Source of the DNA: Mycobacterium sp. E1214
GTDB lineage: Bacteria > Actinomycetota > Actinomycetes > Mycobacteriales > Mycobacteriaceae
Length of the DNA: 64,000 nt
NCBI RefSeq assembly: GCF_001666755.1
Contig: NZ_LZJC01000089.1
Span: 1 to 64,000, forward strand
Direction: 5' to 3'
Every line of letters begins with the position of its first letter. The first letter of the stretch is position 1. A model generated the notes under the pieces. The model ran no database searches. It saw nothing but the letters and a program-made list of their open reading frames with translations, and had not been told where the DNA came from. Below, in pieces: positions 17,574-25,976 of this stretch. The position numbers and the translations under genes were made by a program.

Positions 17574-18983
17574 TTACCGCATCGCACACTCCTGCGCGGC
17601 GACGACGGGCGGCGCCTCGGCGTTGCTTCGCCACCACAGCGCGAGCGCCGCGGCGATCACCGCGGACGTACCCGCCGCCGCGACGATGAATCCCCACCCC
17701 CACCGGATGGCCGCCAGCGTGATCCCGGGTTGATAGATCATGGTCAGCACCGCGGTCCCCAGGACGGTGCCCAGCTGCCGGGCGGTGTTGGTCAGGGCCG
17801 ACCCGGCGCCCCACCGCTGCGTCGGCAACGCCAACCCGGTAACGGCCGAGAGGCTGGGAATCACCAGCCCCACCCCGGCGCCGGTGAATAACTGCCCGGG
17901 AAGGAAGTCGGCGACGTAGTGCGGCTCGGGGGTGACCCGGCACAACCAGATCACGATCCCCAGCGCGTAGAGCGCGGCGCCGACGGCGGCCACGACCCCG
18001 ACGCCGACGCGGTCGATGAGCCGGCCGGAGATCGTCAACGACACGAGCACCACCATCACGGGACCGGGTGACAAGCAAAGGCCGGCCGCCGCGGGGGTCT
18101 TGCCCCACACGGTGGTCAGCAGCATGACGCTGCCCAGCAGCATGGCGCCGAACGCGGCGGCGAAAAGCAGGAGCGCAAGGCAGCTCGACCACATGGGCAC
18201 GATCCGGACCGCGGCCAGGTCCAACGCGGGCGTCGGGTGACGCAGGGAACGCCACACCGCCAGCGCCATCGCGCACACGGCGGTGCCGGCTGCGATCACC
18301 ACCCGGGCCGCCGTCCCTCCCGCGGCGGGCAGCTCGATCAGCGCCCACACCAGCGCCCCCACCCCGAGCACCAAACACAGCGCGCCGAGAAGATCCGGGA
18401 TGCCGGTGCCGGCCCCGGCCGACCTGGCGAGCACCCACGGGCCCGCCGCGAGCGCCGCCAGCCCCACCGGCAGGTTGACGAAAAAGATCCAGCGCCAGGA
18501 CAATTCGACCAGCAGGCCGCCGACCGGCGGTCCGAGCGCGGCCGCCATCGCCGCCACCGCCGACCAGGTACTGACGGCGATGGACCGCCGCGCCGCCGGA
18601 ACCGCGGCCATGAGCAGCGCGAGGGAACTGGGCATCAGCAGGGCGGCGCCGAATGCCTGCACGACGCGACAGACGATCAGCGCCGCGAACGACCCGGAGA
18701 TGCCGCAGGCGGCCGAACCGAGCGTGAACACCGCCAGACCCCACAGGAAGATCCGCCGGTGCCCGTAACGGTCACCGAGCCGGCCCGCCGGATTGAGGAA
18801 CGCCGCGAACACCAAGGTGTAGCCGTTGAGGATCCACGACATCGCGCCGAGGTCGGTCACGGCAAACGCGGTGCGAATGTCGGGGAAGGCGATGTTGACG
18901 ATGAACAGGTCGAGGCTCGCCAGGAAGGCGGCGGCGGACACCACGAGAACGGTGGCGGCCGAACGCCGGGGAGATGATCGCAT
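17574..18983 (-). CDS. DHA2-type MFS exporter (14 helices)
   Basis: A 469-residue membrane transporter with the DHA2 signatures: LASLDLFIVNIAFPDI in helix 1, SWILNGYTLVFAAFLNPAGRLGDRYGHRRIFLWG around helix 2 and the A loop, and motif C in helix 5 (AALGPPVGGLLVELSWRWIFFVNLPVG). Fourteen hydrophobic segments can be counted. Relatives export drugs or metabolites by proton exchange. I chose the ATG at 18983; a GTG six bases upstream or the ATG at 19031 are alternatives. It lies directly upstream of the amidohydrolase gene. The promoter side holds GGTATAGTTTGCTGTATTC (19050-19068, minus strand), similar in its first half to a site before the iron-sulfur gene. Confidence 0.88.
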   Translation of the reverse strand: MRSSPRRSAATVLVVSAAAFLASLDLFIVNIAFPDIRTAFAVTDLGAMSWILNGYTLVFAAFLNPAGRLGDRYGHRRIFLWGLAVFTLGSAACGISGSFAALIVCRVVQAFGAALLMPSSLALLMAAVPAARRSIAVSTWSAVAAMAAALGPPVGGLLVELSWRWIFFVNLPVGLAALAAGPWVLARSAGAGTGIPDLLGALCLVLGVGALVWALIELPAAGGTAARVVIAAGTAVCAMALAVWRSLRHPTPALDLAAVRIVPMWSSCLALLLFAAAFGAMLLGSVMLLTTVWGKTPAAAGLCLSPGPVMVVLVSLTISGRLIDRVGVGVVAAVGAALYALGIVIWLCRVTPEPHYVADFLPGQLFTGAGVGLVIPSLSAVTGLALPTQRWGAGSALTNTARQLGTVLGTAVLTMIYQPGITLAAIRWGWGFIVAAAGTSAVIAAALALWWRSNAEAPPVVAAQECAMR

Positions 18984-19131
18984 GGTCACGGGCGCCTCGT
19001 GGTGGGTAGCCGGCCGATCGGTCGGACGCAACGCAGCGATCCGACCTCTGAATACAGCAAACTATACCTAGCCGGGTCGGCGGCCGGGCAGGGCGGGCGC
19101 GTTCGATGGATCACACCGCGACCGGTGCGCC

Positions 19132-19137
19132 TAGGCT
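19132..19137 (+). promoter_or_regulatory. Predicted -10 element of a leaderless promoter
   Basis: TAGGCT fits the mycobacterial -10 pattern TANNNT. Its last T lies seven bases before the G of the GTG start codon at 19144, so transcription would begin on the start codon itself. No ribosome binding site would then be needed, although GGAG is present. This is inferred from spacing. Confidence 0.5.
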
Positions 19138-19143
19138 CGGGAG

Positions 19144-19863
19144 GTGACCATCCCGTACGACGAGGCGTTGCGCGACACGATCCGCGATCACCTGGCCGGC
19201 CACCGCCGTCGCGCCGTGACGGACCCGAGCAAGCGGCACGCGGCGGTGGCGGTGGTGCTCGTCGATTCGGAAGTGGGGGAGGACCGTGTGGACCCGGCGC
19301 CGGTCCAGGAGTGGAACGCCGGGCGCCCGCTGCCCGACTTCGGCCTGGACGGCCGCATGGTGGGCGTGTCGGGCGGCGCCGCTTTTTTGCTGTGCCGCAG
19401 GGCCTCTCGGCTCACGAGCCACGCGGCGCAGTGGGCCCTGCCGGGCGGCCGGCTGGACCCGGGTGAGACGGCCGTGGCCGCCGCGCTGCGCGAGCTGAGC
19501 GAGGAGGTCGGCGTCGAGTTGGGCGAGCCGGACGTGCTGGGGCTGCTCGACGACTACCCGACGCGATCCGGCTACGTCATCACCCCGGTGGTGATCTGGG
19601 GCGGCGGCCGGCTCGATCCCCGGCCGTCGCCCGACGAGGTGGTGGCGGTCTACCGCGTCGGGCTGCACCAGCTGCAGCGCGACGATTCGCCCAGGTTCAT
19701 CAGCATCCCGGAGAGCCCGCGCCCGGTCGTGCAGATTCCGTTGGGCAACGACCTCATCCACGCGCCGACCGGGGCAGTGCTGTTGCAACTGCGGTGGCTC
19801 GGGTTGGAGGGGCGCGACGACCCGGTCGACGACCTCGAGCAACCCGTGTTCGCGTGGCGTTAG
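19144..19863 (+). CDS. NUDIX hydrolase
   Basis: A 239-residue protein with a complete NUDIX box, GGRLDPGETAVAAALRELSEEVG, matching GX5EX7REUXEEXGU. It is preceded by FLLCRRASRLTSHAAQWALPGG. The arrangement resembles CoA pyrophosphatase-like members, but the UPF0035 signature that defines those cannot be verified here. It hydrolyses some nucleoside diphosphate-linked substrate using magnesium bound by the box glutamates. The start is the GTG at 19144, which coincides with the predicted transcription start. It is followed after 83 bp by a tiny zinc-ribbon gene on the same strand. Confidence 0.9.
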   Translation: MTIPYDEALRDTIRDHLAGHRRRAVTDPSKRHAAVAVVLVDSEVGEDRVDPAPVQEWNAGRPLPDFGLDGRMVGVSGGAAFLLCRRASRLTSHAAQWALPGGRLDPGETAVAAALRELSEEVGVELGEPDVLGLLDDYPTRSGYVITPVVIWGGGRLDPRPSPDEVVAVYRVGLHQLQRDDSPRFISIPESPRPVVQIPLGNDLIHAPTGAVLLQLRWLGLEGRDDPVDDLEQPVFAWR

Positions 19864-19946
19864 GTCGGGGTCGGTTCGAGGATTGGACTCGTCACGGACC
19901 GGGTACTTCTCCGAGCGTTAGAGCGCGGTGAAAGGGTTGCGGGTCG

Positions 19947-20117
19947 ATGACGGTGGAGCGGGGACGGGCACGGTGCCCGCGGTGCATGGCGTGGGCGGAG
20001 TACCGGTTTCTGGATCTCGGTGACAACAAGCTCGAATACGAGGTGCGTTGCACGGTGTGCAGCCACGTCCACTCCGAGGTGACCGCCGTGTCGGCTTCCA
20101 CCACGGCGGCCGCGTAG
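19947..20117 (+). CDS. Small zinc-ribbon protein, 56 residues
   Basis: A short frame starting MTVERGRARCPRCMAWAEYR. It carries two CxxC pairs, CPRC at residues 10-13 and CTVC at 35-38, with about 21 residues between, the geometry of a zinc ribbon. GAAAGGG lies about a dozen bases upstream of the ATG. The Thr/Ala-rich tail is short. I do not recognise a family; relatives could act as nucleic-acid-binding or structural zinc proteins. It converges on the luciferase-like gene at 20126, with 8 bp between. The regular cysteine spacing is the main reason to accept it as a gene. Confidence 0.6.
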   Translation: MTVERGRARCPRCMAWAEYRFLDLGDNKLEYEVRCTVCSHVHSEVTAVSASTTAAA

Positions 20118-20125
20118 CCGACCCG

Positions 20126-21205
20126 TCAAACCTGTTGTGCGACAGTGTCGTCGACGACGACCTGCGCGACCAGCGGCCGGCTGGGGATCATTGCCCGCAG
20201 CGTCGGCGCCACCTCCGACTGGAACAGTTCCAGGCTGCGCCGCTGCTGGGGAGCCGTTAGTCCGTCCGTGTCGGCACTGAGGTGCATGACCTCGTGCCCG
20301 AGCTGTTCGTGGTAGCGCGCCACCTTGTCGATGACCTGTGCCGGGCTGCCGATCAGGGCCGAGCTGCGCTCGACGAAATCGTCGACGGAGTCGAACACCA
20401 CCGGAATGCCCGCCCGGCGCTGTGCCGCAAGGCGGGCCTCGACCACCGGTCGGTAGGCCGCCACCGCCTCCTGCGAGGTGGCTGCGACATAAAACCCGGC
20501 GGTGCCCGCCCCGACCAGGGCGTCCCCGGGGCGGTGGCCATACTCCTGCCACCGCCGCCGGTAGTGCCGGACCAGCTCGGCGTACGGCTCGACCGTGTTG
20601 CTGACGTTCGCCGAGAAGATCGGGTCGCCGTGACGCGCGGCGAGGTCGACGGAGTCGCGGCTCGTGGCGCTGCCGTGCCAGATCCGGATCCGCTGCTGCA
20701 GTGGGCGCGGCAGCGCCTTCGCGTCGACCAGCGGGGGCCGGAAGCGGCCCGACCAGGTCACCCGTTCGCTCTCCCACAGCAGCCGGAAGAGCTCGTATCC
20801 CTCGCGGTTGCGCTGCCATTGATCTTCGGTGGTGACGTGGAACAACTGCGCCTGCGCGGCGCCGTTGCCCTTACCGATGATGAGCTCCAGCCGGCCACCC
20901 GAGAGGTTGTCGAGCGTGGAGTAGTCCTCGAACGCGCGGACCGGGTCGAGCAGGCTCAGCGTCGTCACACCGGTGAACAACCCGATCGTCGACGTGTGCG
21001 CCGCGATGTTGCTCAGTACCACCGGCGGCGAGGACGAGATGAACGGATCTTCGTGGCGTTCGCCCACCGCGAAGCCGTCGAAACCCAACTCCTCGGCGAG
21101 CACCGCCTTGTCCACGACACCACGCAACCGTTCGGCGGGGCTCTTGGTCTCCCCGGTGACCGGGTCGGGCAGGTGCGTGATCAGGGTGATGAGAAGAAAT
21201 TTCAT
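20126..21205 (-). CDS. LLM-class flavin-dependent oxidoreductase
   Basis: A 359-residue luciferase-like protein starting MKFLLITLITHLPDPVTGETKSPAERLRGVVDKAVLAEELGFDGFAVGERHEDPF. It resembles the bacterial luciferase alpha-type subgroup (FMN, reduced by a partner). Conserved parts are LFTGVTTLSLLDPVRAFEDYSTLDNLSGGRLELIIGKGN and the IWHGSATSRDSVDLAARHGDPIF block. Its start codon overlaps the stop of the acetyltransferase gene upstream (ATGA at 21202-21205), showing translational coupling. The pair could modify one substrate in two steps. Substrate unknown. Confidence 0.87.
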   Translation of the reverse strand: MKFLLITLITHLPDPVTGETKSPAERLRGVVDKAVLAEELGFDGFAVGERHEDPFISSSPPVVLSNIAAHTSTIGLFTGVTTLSLLDPVRAFEDYSTLDNLSGGRLELIIGKGNGAAQAQLFHVTTEDQWQRNREGYELFRLLWESERVTWSGRFRPPLVDAKALPRPLQQRIRIWHGSATSRDSVDLAARHGDPIFSANVSNTVEPYAELVRHYRRRWQEYGHRPGDALVGAGTAGFYVAATSQEAVAAYRPVVEARLAAQRRAGIPVVFDSVDDFVERSSALIGSPAQVIDKVARYHEQLGHEVMHLSADTDGLTAPQQRRSLELFQSEVAPTLRAMIPSRPLVAQVVVDDTVAQQV

Positions 21206-21720
21206 CCCGCGTCCTCGGTGGTGAGCCGTTTCTCGAAGGGGTGCGGACCAACCTGCGCCGCCGGGATGCGCGGGTCGTAAAGCGGCGTGTAGCCCGCCGA
21301 CACGTAGAGCGCGACCGCCTCGGGTTGCCGCCAGCCGGTGGTCAGGTAGACGCGGGTGTAGCCGAGCAGCAACGCGCGGCGCTCCAGTTCGGCCACCACC
21401 AATCTGCCGTAGCCACGCCGCCGATGCGCCGATGTCGTCCAAATGCGTTTAAGCTCCGCGGTTTTCGAGTCGTAGCGGCGCAACGCACCGCCCGCGACCG
21501 GCTCCTGGTTGCACAGCGCTACGACGAGCACACCGGTCGGGGGCTCGAATTCCTCGGCGGGATAATCGAACAGCTCCCGGCGCAGCTGCGTGGGGTCACC
21601 GCCATAGCGGCCGGCGTACTCGGCGGCCAGGCCTTCGAACTGGGCGGCGGCCACGGCATCGTGTTGGCGTGCGACGACGAACTCGAGGACATCGAGATTC
21701 GCGCCGGGTGTTGTCGCCAC
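21202..21720 (-). CDS. GNAT-family N-acetyltransferase
   Basis: A 172-residue acetyltransferase. The acetyl-CoA pyrophosphate loop is seen in TSAHRRRGYGRLVVAELERRALLLGYTRVYLTTG (R-R-x-G-Y-G), followed by the motif B strand and PEAVALYVSAGYTPLYDPRIP. An acceptor cannot be assigned. It is the first gene of a two-gene unit with the luciferase-like protein, overlapping by four bases. The ATG at 21720 is accepted since it precedes a hydrophobic first strand (LDVLEFVVAR) at the right distance. Confidence 0.88.
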   Translation of the reverse strand: MATTPGANLDVLEFVVARQHDAVAAAQFEGLAAEYAGRYGGDPTQLRRELFDYPAEEFEPPTGVLVVALCNQEPVAGGALRRYDSKTAELKRIWTTSAHRRRGYGRLVVAELERRALLLGYTRVYLTTGWRQPEAVALYVSAGYTPLYDPRIPAAQVGPHPFEKRLTTEDAG

Positions 21721-21805
21721 GCGTCGCCTCCTCGATCCGCCCGCTTCGGGCGCGCATCGGTTCAGTGAAACCGCGCGAAACCCCGCGGCATTCCCGACGG
21801 CGTCG

Positions 21806-22747
21806 TCAAGCTGCCCTGCGCTTGCGGCCGCTGAGCAGGTAGACCGCGGCGCGCAGTTCGAGCAGCGGGTCGTCCGAGGGATCGATTCCGGCTAACCGCG
21901 GAATGGGGTCGAAGATCACCTGCTTTTGCTGTGCGGCGTCGTCGGCCACCGGCTCGGTGAGTTCCAGCCTGCCCAGCTCCCTGACCTCCCGGTCGTCGGG
22001 CCAGCAAATGGTCGCATCGTCGATGGCGTCGCCGTCCTGCGCCAGCTGCACGGCCACGGTGAATCGCACCGGCGCGGCGGCGAGGCGCTCGGCCAGCTCC
22101 GTGAACAGGTAGTCGTCGCCTCGCGCCTGCACCGCGGTGTCGTCGAGGTATTCGGTGCCGGCTTCGGGAAGGACGCGGTAGCGCCCGTAGCTGCTCTGCC
22201 CCGCCGCGTTGGTGAACGCGAAAGCGTTGACGCCGAAGAACGACTCGCGGGAGAAGCTGGTCGGGAAGGGCTTGGGTGTCTGCACGAACCGCAGCGCCGC
22301 CGGATGGGCGCCGAGGAAGGCCTCCAACGGCGACCCCGCCAGGTTGGCGGGGTCGCTGATGGCCTGCGCCTCCAGGAGTTCGAGGAATTCGTCACCGGTG
22401 CGAGTCGGGAACCCGTCGATCGAGTGGGCGATGATGTCGGTGTGCACGTGTTCGCCCAGCACGAACCGGATGCCGATGCCCTTGGGCAAGGAGTTGGGAT
22501 CGGTGTCCGCAATGTGCGGCAGGCCGGTCGAATCCGAGAACCGGACCAGGACGGGTGTGGACGGTTGGCCGAAGTGTTGGGCGATCGACAGCTCGGCCGC
22601 CGCCGCCGACGGTGCGAAGTGCCCGGTCACCAAGGTCCCCTTGCCGTGGGCGGGCCGGATGTCGGGCTGTTCGCCGAAGATTTTCGTGAAGGTCGCGAGG
22701 ATGCGGTCGCTCAGTTCCAGGAGGTGCTGGTCCGTCGGCAGGGGCAT
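21806..22747 (-). CDS. Catalase-family heme peroxidase (SrpA-like)
   Basis: A 313-residue protein of the small catalase-related family. The distal side shows RPAHGKGTLVTGHF (His in the position of the catalytic histidine) and VLVRFSDSTGLPHIADTDPNSLPKGIGIRF, the hallmark block. A likely proximal heme ligand is the Tyr in ELRAAVYLLSGRKRR at the C-terminus. These small members lack the C-terminal domains of full catalases and often work as organic-hydroperoxide peroxidases. No signal peptide is evident, unlike many SrpA proteins. The start is the ATG at 22747. It stands alone. Confidence 0.82.
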   Translation of the reverse strand: MPLPTDQHLLELSDRILATFTKIFGEQPDIRPAHGKGTLVTGHFAPSAAAAELSIAQHFGQPSTPVLVRFSDSTGLPHIADTDPNSLPKGIGIRFVLGEHVHTDIIAHSIDGFPTRTGDEFLELLEAQAISDPANLAGSPLEAFLGAHPAALRFVQTPKPFPTSFSRESFFGVNAFAFTNAAGQSSYGRYRVLPEAGTEYLDDTAVQARGDDYLFTELAERLAAAPVRFTVAVQLAQDGDAIDDATICWPDDREVRELGRLELTEPVADDAAQQKQVIFDPIPRLAGIDPSDDPLLELRAAVYLLSGRKRRAA

Positions 22748-22924
22748 GCGTTTCTCCGTCCGGGCTGTGACGTGACCGCTTCACTGTAGAGCAGGCGGCG
22801 TTGGCCGGCGAGACGATGCGCGGGCCCGGGCGGCGTGGGCGTGCGCGAAAAATGCTTGATACGAGGGCCTTCGGCTAACGGTGCCACCACCGGGCGCATC
22901 CGCGCACCCGGATCTAAACCGGCG

Positions 22925-23665
22925 TCAGCCGAACAGCAGCCCGGCCAGCTCGGTGAGGGACGACCCGGAGACGTCCCACGCGCCGGAGGGAGTCAGGTCG
23001 TCATCCTGGTCCGGACCGTATTCGGTGGGCCGGGCCACGAAACCCGTTGCCAGGCCGCATCGTTGGGCCGCGTCCAGGTCGGAGTTGTGCGCGGCGACCA
23101 ACATGACCTCACCCGGATCGAGGTCGAGCAGCCGTGCCGGCGCGTGGTAGGCGGCCGGATCGGGCTTGTATGCCCTGCTGACGTCGCTGCCCAGCACAAC
23201 GTCCCACGGGAGTCCGGCGAATTTGGCCATTTCGACGAGCAGCCCGGTGTTGCCGTTGGACAGTGGCCCGACGATCGCGTGCCGCTTGATCACCGTGACG
23301 CCCTCGACGCTGTCCGGCCAGGGTGGCAACCAACGCCACGCCCGGGCCAGCGATTCCAGCTCGTCGCCGGGCAACGCCTCGGGGGCGACGCCGAGGTCGC
23401 GCAACGCGGCCTCCAAGTTTTCCCGATGCAGCACGTCGAGCGACACGAATCCCCGCTTGCCCGTGCGCACTTGGGCCATCGCGGGCTTGTACCGGCTGCG
23501 CCAGTCGTCGGCGAAATCCAACGGTTGTAGCGGAACCTGATGCGTCCGCACGAATTGTCGCACCGACTCGGCGATTCCCGACCGCCAATCGACGACGGTT
23601 CCGAAGGTGTCGAACAGGACGGCCCGTACACGCCGGCCGGTGGAGGGGGAACGGTAATCGCTCAT
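22925..23665 (-). CDS. Haloacid dehalogenase type II (HAD superfamily)
   Basis: A 246-residue HAD hydrolase. Motif I is VRAVLFDTFGTVVDWRSGI with the nucleophilic Asp; motif II is GPLSNGN; motif III holds the Lys of SRAYKPDPAAY; and the acid pair lies in MLVAAHNSDLDAAQRCGL. The AAHNxDLxAA block is characteristic of L-2-haloacid dehalogenases, although many mycobacterial members have other substrates. The ATG at 23665 gives MSDYRSPSTGRRVRAVLFDT. It is divergent from the reductase at 23770, with about 105 bp between. Confidence 0.88.
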   Translation of the reverse strand: MSDYRSPSTGRRVRAVLFDTFGTVVDWRSGIAESVRQFVRTHQVPLQPLDFADDWRSRYKPAMAQVRTGKRGFVSLDVLHRENLEAALRDLGVAPEALPGDELESLARAWRWLPPWPDSVEGVTVIKRHAIVGPLSNGNTGLLVEMAKFAGLPWDVVLGSDVSRAYKPDPAAYHAPARLLDLDPGEVMLVAAHNSDLDAAQRCGLATGFVARPTEYGPDQDDDLTPSGAWDVSGSSLTELAGLLFG

Positions 23666-23769
23666 GTCGCAACCCACGGTACCGGTCCCGGCTCGCGCCG
23701 GCGGCGCGTCGGGGCCACCCGAAGTACGCTCGCGCTCGGTGGGCCCAAGCGCGACGACGGGAGGCGGCG

Positions 23770-24870
23770 GTGACGGACGCGGGTGACGGTGGCGGGGGCC
23801 ACCCAGACGGTGAGCGCACAACGAGGCGCCGCTACGTGATCGTCGGTGCCGGCGCCATCGGCGGCACCATCGGTGGGGTGCTTGCGCGGGCCGGTGCCCC
23901 GACCGTGTTGGTGGCGCGCGGCCGGCACGCCGACGTGCTGGCGGACGTAGGCCTCACCTTGCGCACGCCCGACGGTATCTTCATCACCCCGGTCGAGGCG
24001 GCGTCGCGCCCGGAGGACGTCCGGTTGAGCGCCGGCGACGTCCTGGTCTTTGCCACCAAGACGCAGCAACTCGACGCGGCGCTGGCCGACTGGGCCGATC
24101 AACCGGTGCACGGACCGGGCGGCGTCCTCGGCACCGCGGGCGACCTGCTGCCCGCGCTGACCGCGCTGAACGGGGTAGTGGCCGAGGAGAAAGCGCTGCG
24201 CTATTTCCGGCGGGTGTTCGGTGTCTGCGTCTGGTTGCCGGCGGTGCACCTCGAGCCCGGGGAGGTGATCGCGCGGTCCTGGCCCGTCGCGGGGCAGTTC
24301 CACGTCGCCCGTTGGCCGGCGTCGATCAGCACGGCCGAGGACGCGCGGCTGCTCGCGGAGATCGCCGAAACCTGGACGGACGCCGGCATTCTCGTGCGCA
24401 TCGTCGACGACGTCGCTGCGTGGAAGTACAACAAGTTGCTGAGCAACCTGGGCAACGCGGTGGGGGCCCTGACGGCCGGCGCGACCGATGCGGCGGATGT
24501 GGTCGACGCGGTGCGCCGCGAAGGCGAGGCGGTGCTGCGGCGCGCGGCGATCGACTTTGTGCCGTTCGAGAAATCCACGGCGGCGCGGGCCGACGGGCCG
24601 TCCGTGCGACCGGTGTCCGGCTGGGACGGCGGCCCCAACAACTCCACCTGGCAATCGTTGAGCCGCAACACCGGCAACGTCGAGACGGACTTCTTCAACG
24701 GCGAGATCGTCCGGTTGGCCCACCGGCACGGTGGCGACGCGCCGCTGAACGGCGCGTTGGCGCGCGCCGCACGCGACGCGGTGCGCGGCGGTCGGGGCGC
24801 CGGCGAATACTCGGCGGCCCAGCTGCGCGGCCTGCTAGGGATCGACGCGGTCGGGGCCGCCCACGACTGA
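23770..24870 (+). CDS. Ketopantoate reductase-like (ApbA/PanE family) oxidoreductase
   Basis: A 366-residue NADP-dependent enzyme. The Rossmann motif VIVGAGAIGGTIGGVLARAG lies near residues 23-42, and the C-terminal helical domain contains VAAWKYNKLLSNLGNAVGAL with the conserved Lys, and NNSTWQSLSRNTGNVETDFFNGEIV, matching the family substrate-binding region. Its length exceeds that of PanE (about 300), and a second PanE-type gene is usual elsewhere, so I call it a homologue rather than PanE. The GTG at 23770 was chosen because residues before the Rossmann fold are short from there. Confidence 0.8.
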   Translation: MTDAGDGGGGHPDGERTTRRRYVIVGAGAIGGTIGGVLARAGAPTVLVARGRHADVLADVGLTLRTPDGIFITPVEAASRPEDVRLSAGDVLVFATKTQQLDAALADWADQPVHGPGGVLGTAGDLLPALTALNGVVAEEKALRYFRRVFGVCVWLPAVHLEPGEVIARSWPVAGQFHVARWPASISTAEDARLLAEIAETWTDAGILVRIVDDVAAWKYNKLLSNLGNAVGALTAGATDAADVVDAVRREGEAVLRRAAIDFVPFEKSTAARADGPSVRPVSGWDGGPNNSTWQSLSRNTGNVETDFFNGEIVRLAHRHGGDAPLNGALARAARDAVRGGRGAGEYSAAQLRGLLGIDAVGAAHD

Positions 24871-24966
24871 TCGCCGGCGGCGTACGCTCTCGTTAGCAAT
24901 GCGAAGAATCGCCGGCGGTGCGGGCACTTCCCGCGCGCGCCCGCGACGACCATGAGGGAGGCGGTC

Positions 24967-25848
24967 ATGCCGCGTACGGCCGGTGACAGCTGGGACATCG
25001 TGACGAGTGTCGGATTCACGGCGCTGGCCGTCTGCGCCGCCCGTGCCCTCGACGCCAAGCTCGAGCCGCCGCTAGCTCACGACGACTTCGCCGCCGGGTT
25101 CGTCGCCGCCGCGGGCGAGCCGAACCTGAGCGCCGCGGTCGCCGACGCCGACCTCACCAGCCCCGCGGCCTTCAACGCGCAGTGGGTTGGCGTGCGCACC
25201 CGATTCTTCGACGACTTCTTCACCCGCGCCGACGTGCCGCAGGCGGTGCTCCTCGCAGCCGGCTTGGATTCGCGCGGGTACCGATTGGAGTGGCCGGCGG
25301 GCCACACGCTGTTCGAGGTGGATCAGCCGCGCGTCCTCGAGTTCAAACAACAGGTCCTGGACGCGCAGCCGGCCACGCCGTCGACCCGCCGCGTCACCAT
25401 CGCCACCGACCTGCGCGAGGATTGGGCCGCGGCGCTCGTGGCGGCCGGTTTCGACCCGGGGCGGCCGACGGCCTGGGCGCTCGAGGGCCTGTTGCCGTAC
25501 CTGCCCGGCGCCGCCCAGGACGCGCTGTTCGACAAGGTGCACGAGTTGTCGGCCGTCGGCAGCCAGATCGCCGCCGAACTGGGTCCGGCGCCCGGGGAGA
25601 TCGCGGACTTCGCCGACAACGTGCCCACCATCAGCCAGGACGCCAATCAGCCGCCCGTCGCCGAGCTCTGGTATGACGATCCTCGCACCGATACGAAAGC
25701 CTTTCTGCGCGAACGGGGTTGGCGCGTCACCGGCGTGGACTTGGTGGACAAGGCGGCCACCGAATACGGACGGCCGTTCACCGAGCTGCCGGCCGTCTTC
25801 GATCGGCTGCTGCGCACCAAGTTTTTCACCGCCGTCCGCGAGCGCTGA
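24967..25848 (+). CDS. Class I SAM-dependent methyltransferase (mycobacterial PF04072 family)
   Basis: A 293-residue member of the large mycobacterial family of putative SAM-dependent methyltransferases related to leucine carboxyl methyltransferase. The N-terminus MPRTAGDSWDIVTSVGFTALAVCAARALD and the blocks RTRFFDDFF, VLLAAGLDSRGYRLEWP and WALEGLLPYLPG are family hallmarks. The substrate is unknown for nearly all members. The ATG at 24967, behind GGGAGGCGGTC, is preferred over the ATG at 24952. It stands alone before the decarboxylase gene. Confidence 0.9.
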   Translation: MPRTAGDSWDIVTSVGFTALAVCAARALDAKLEPPLAHDDFAAGFVAAAGEPNLSAAVADADLTSPAAFNAQWVGVRTRFFDDFFTRADVPQAVLLAAGLDSRGYRLEWPAGHTLFEVDQPRVLEFKQQVLDAQPATPSTRRVTIATDLREDWAAALVAAGFDPGRPTAWALEGLLPYLPGAAQDALFDKVHELSAVGSQIAAELGPAPGEIADFADNVPTISQDANQPPVAELWYDDPRTDTKAFLRERGWRVTGVDLVDKAATEYGRPFTELPAVFDRLLRTKFFTAVRER

Positions 25849-25976
25849 CCGACGGGTGCCGCCGTCACGTGACGGACGCCGGTTGTTCGCCTCGTCGTCA
25901 CCGTGGTGCGCACTGGTTCTGGAAGCCTTGACCGACGGGTCGAACGATTCGGCCCGCACCTTCGACAAGGGCGGCC

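Noticed and set aside
15524..17689. 721-codon plus-strand open frame opposite the SCO6745 and amidohydrolase genes
   Set aside because: Composition is Arg/Gly/Gln-rich with no domain; both minus-strand genes have clear family motifs.
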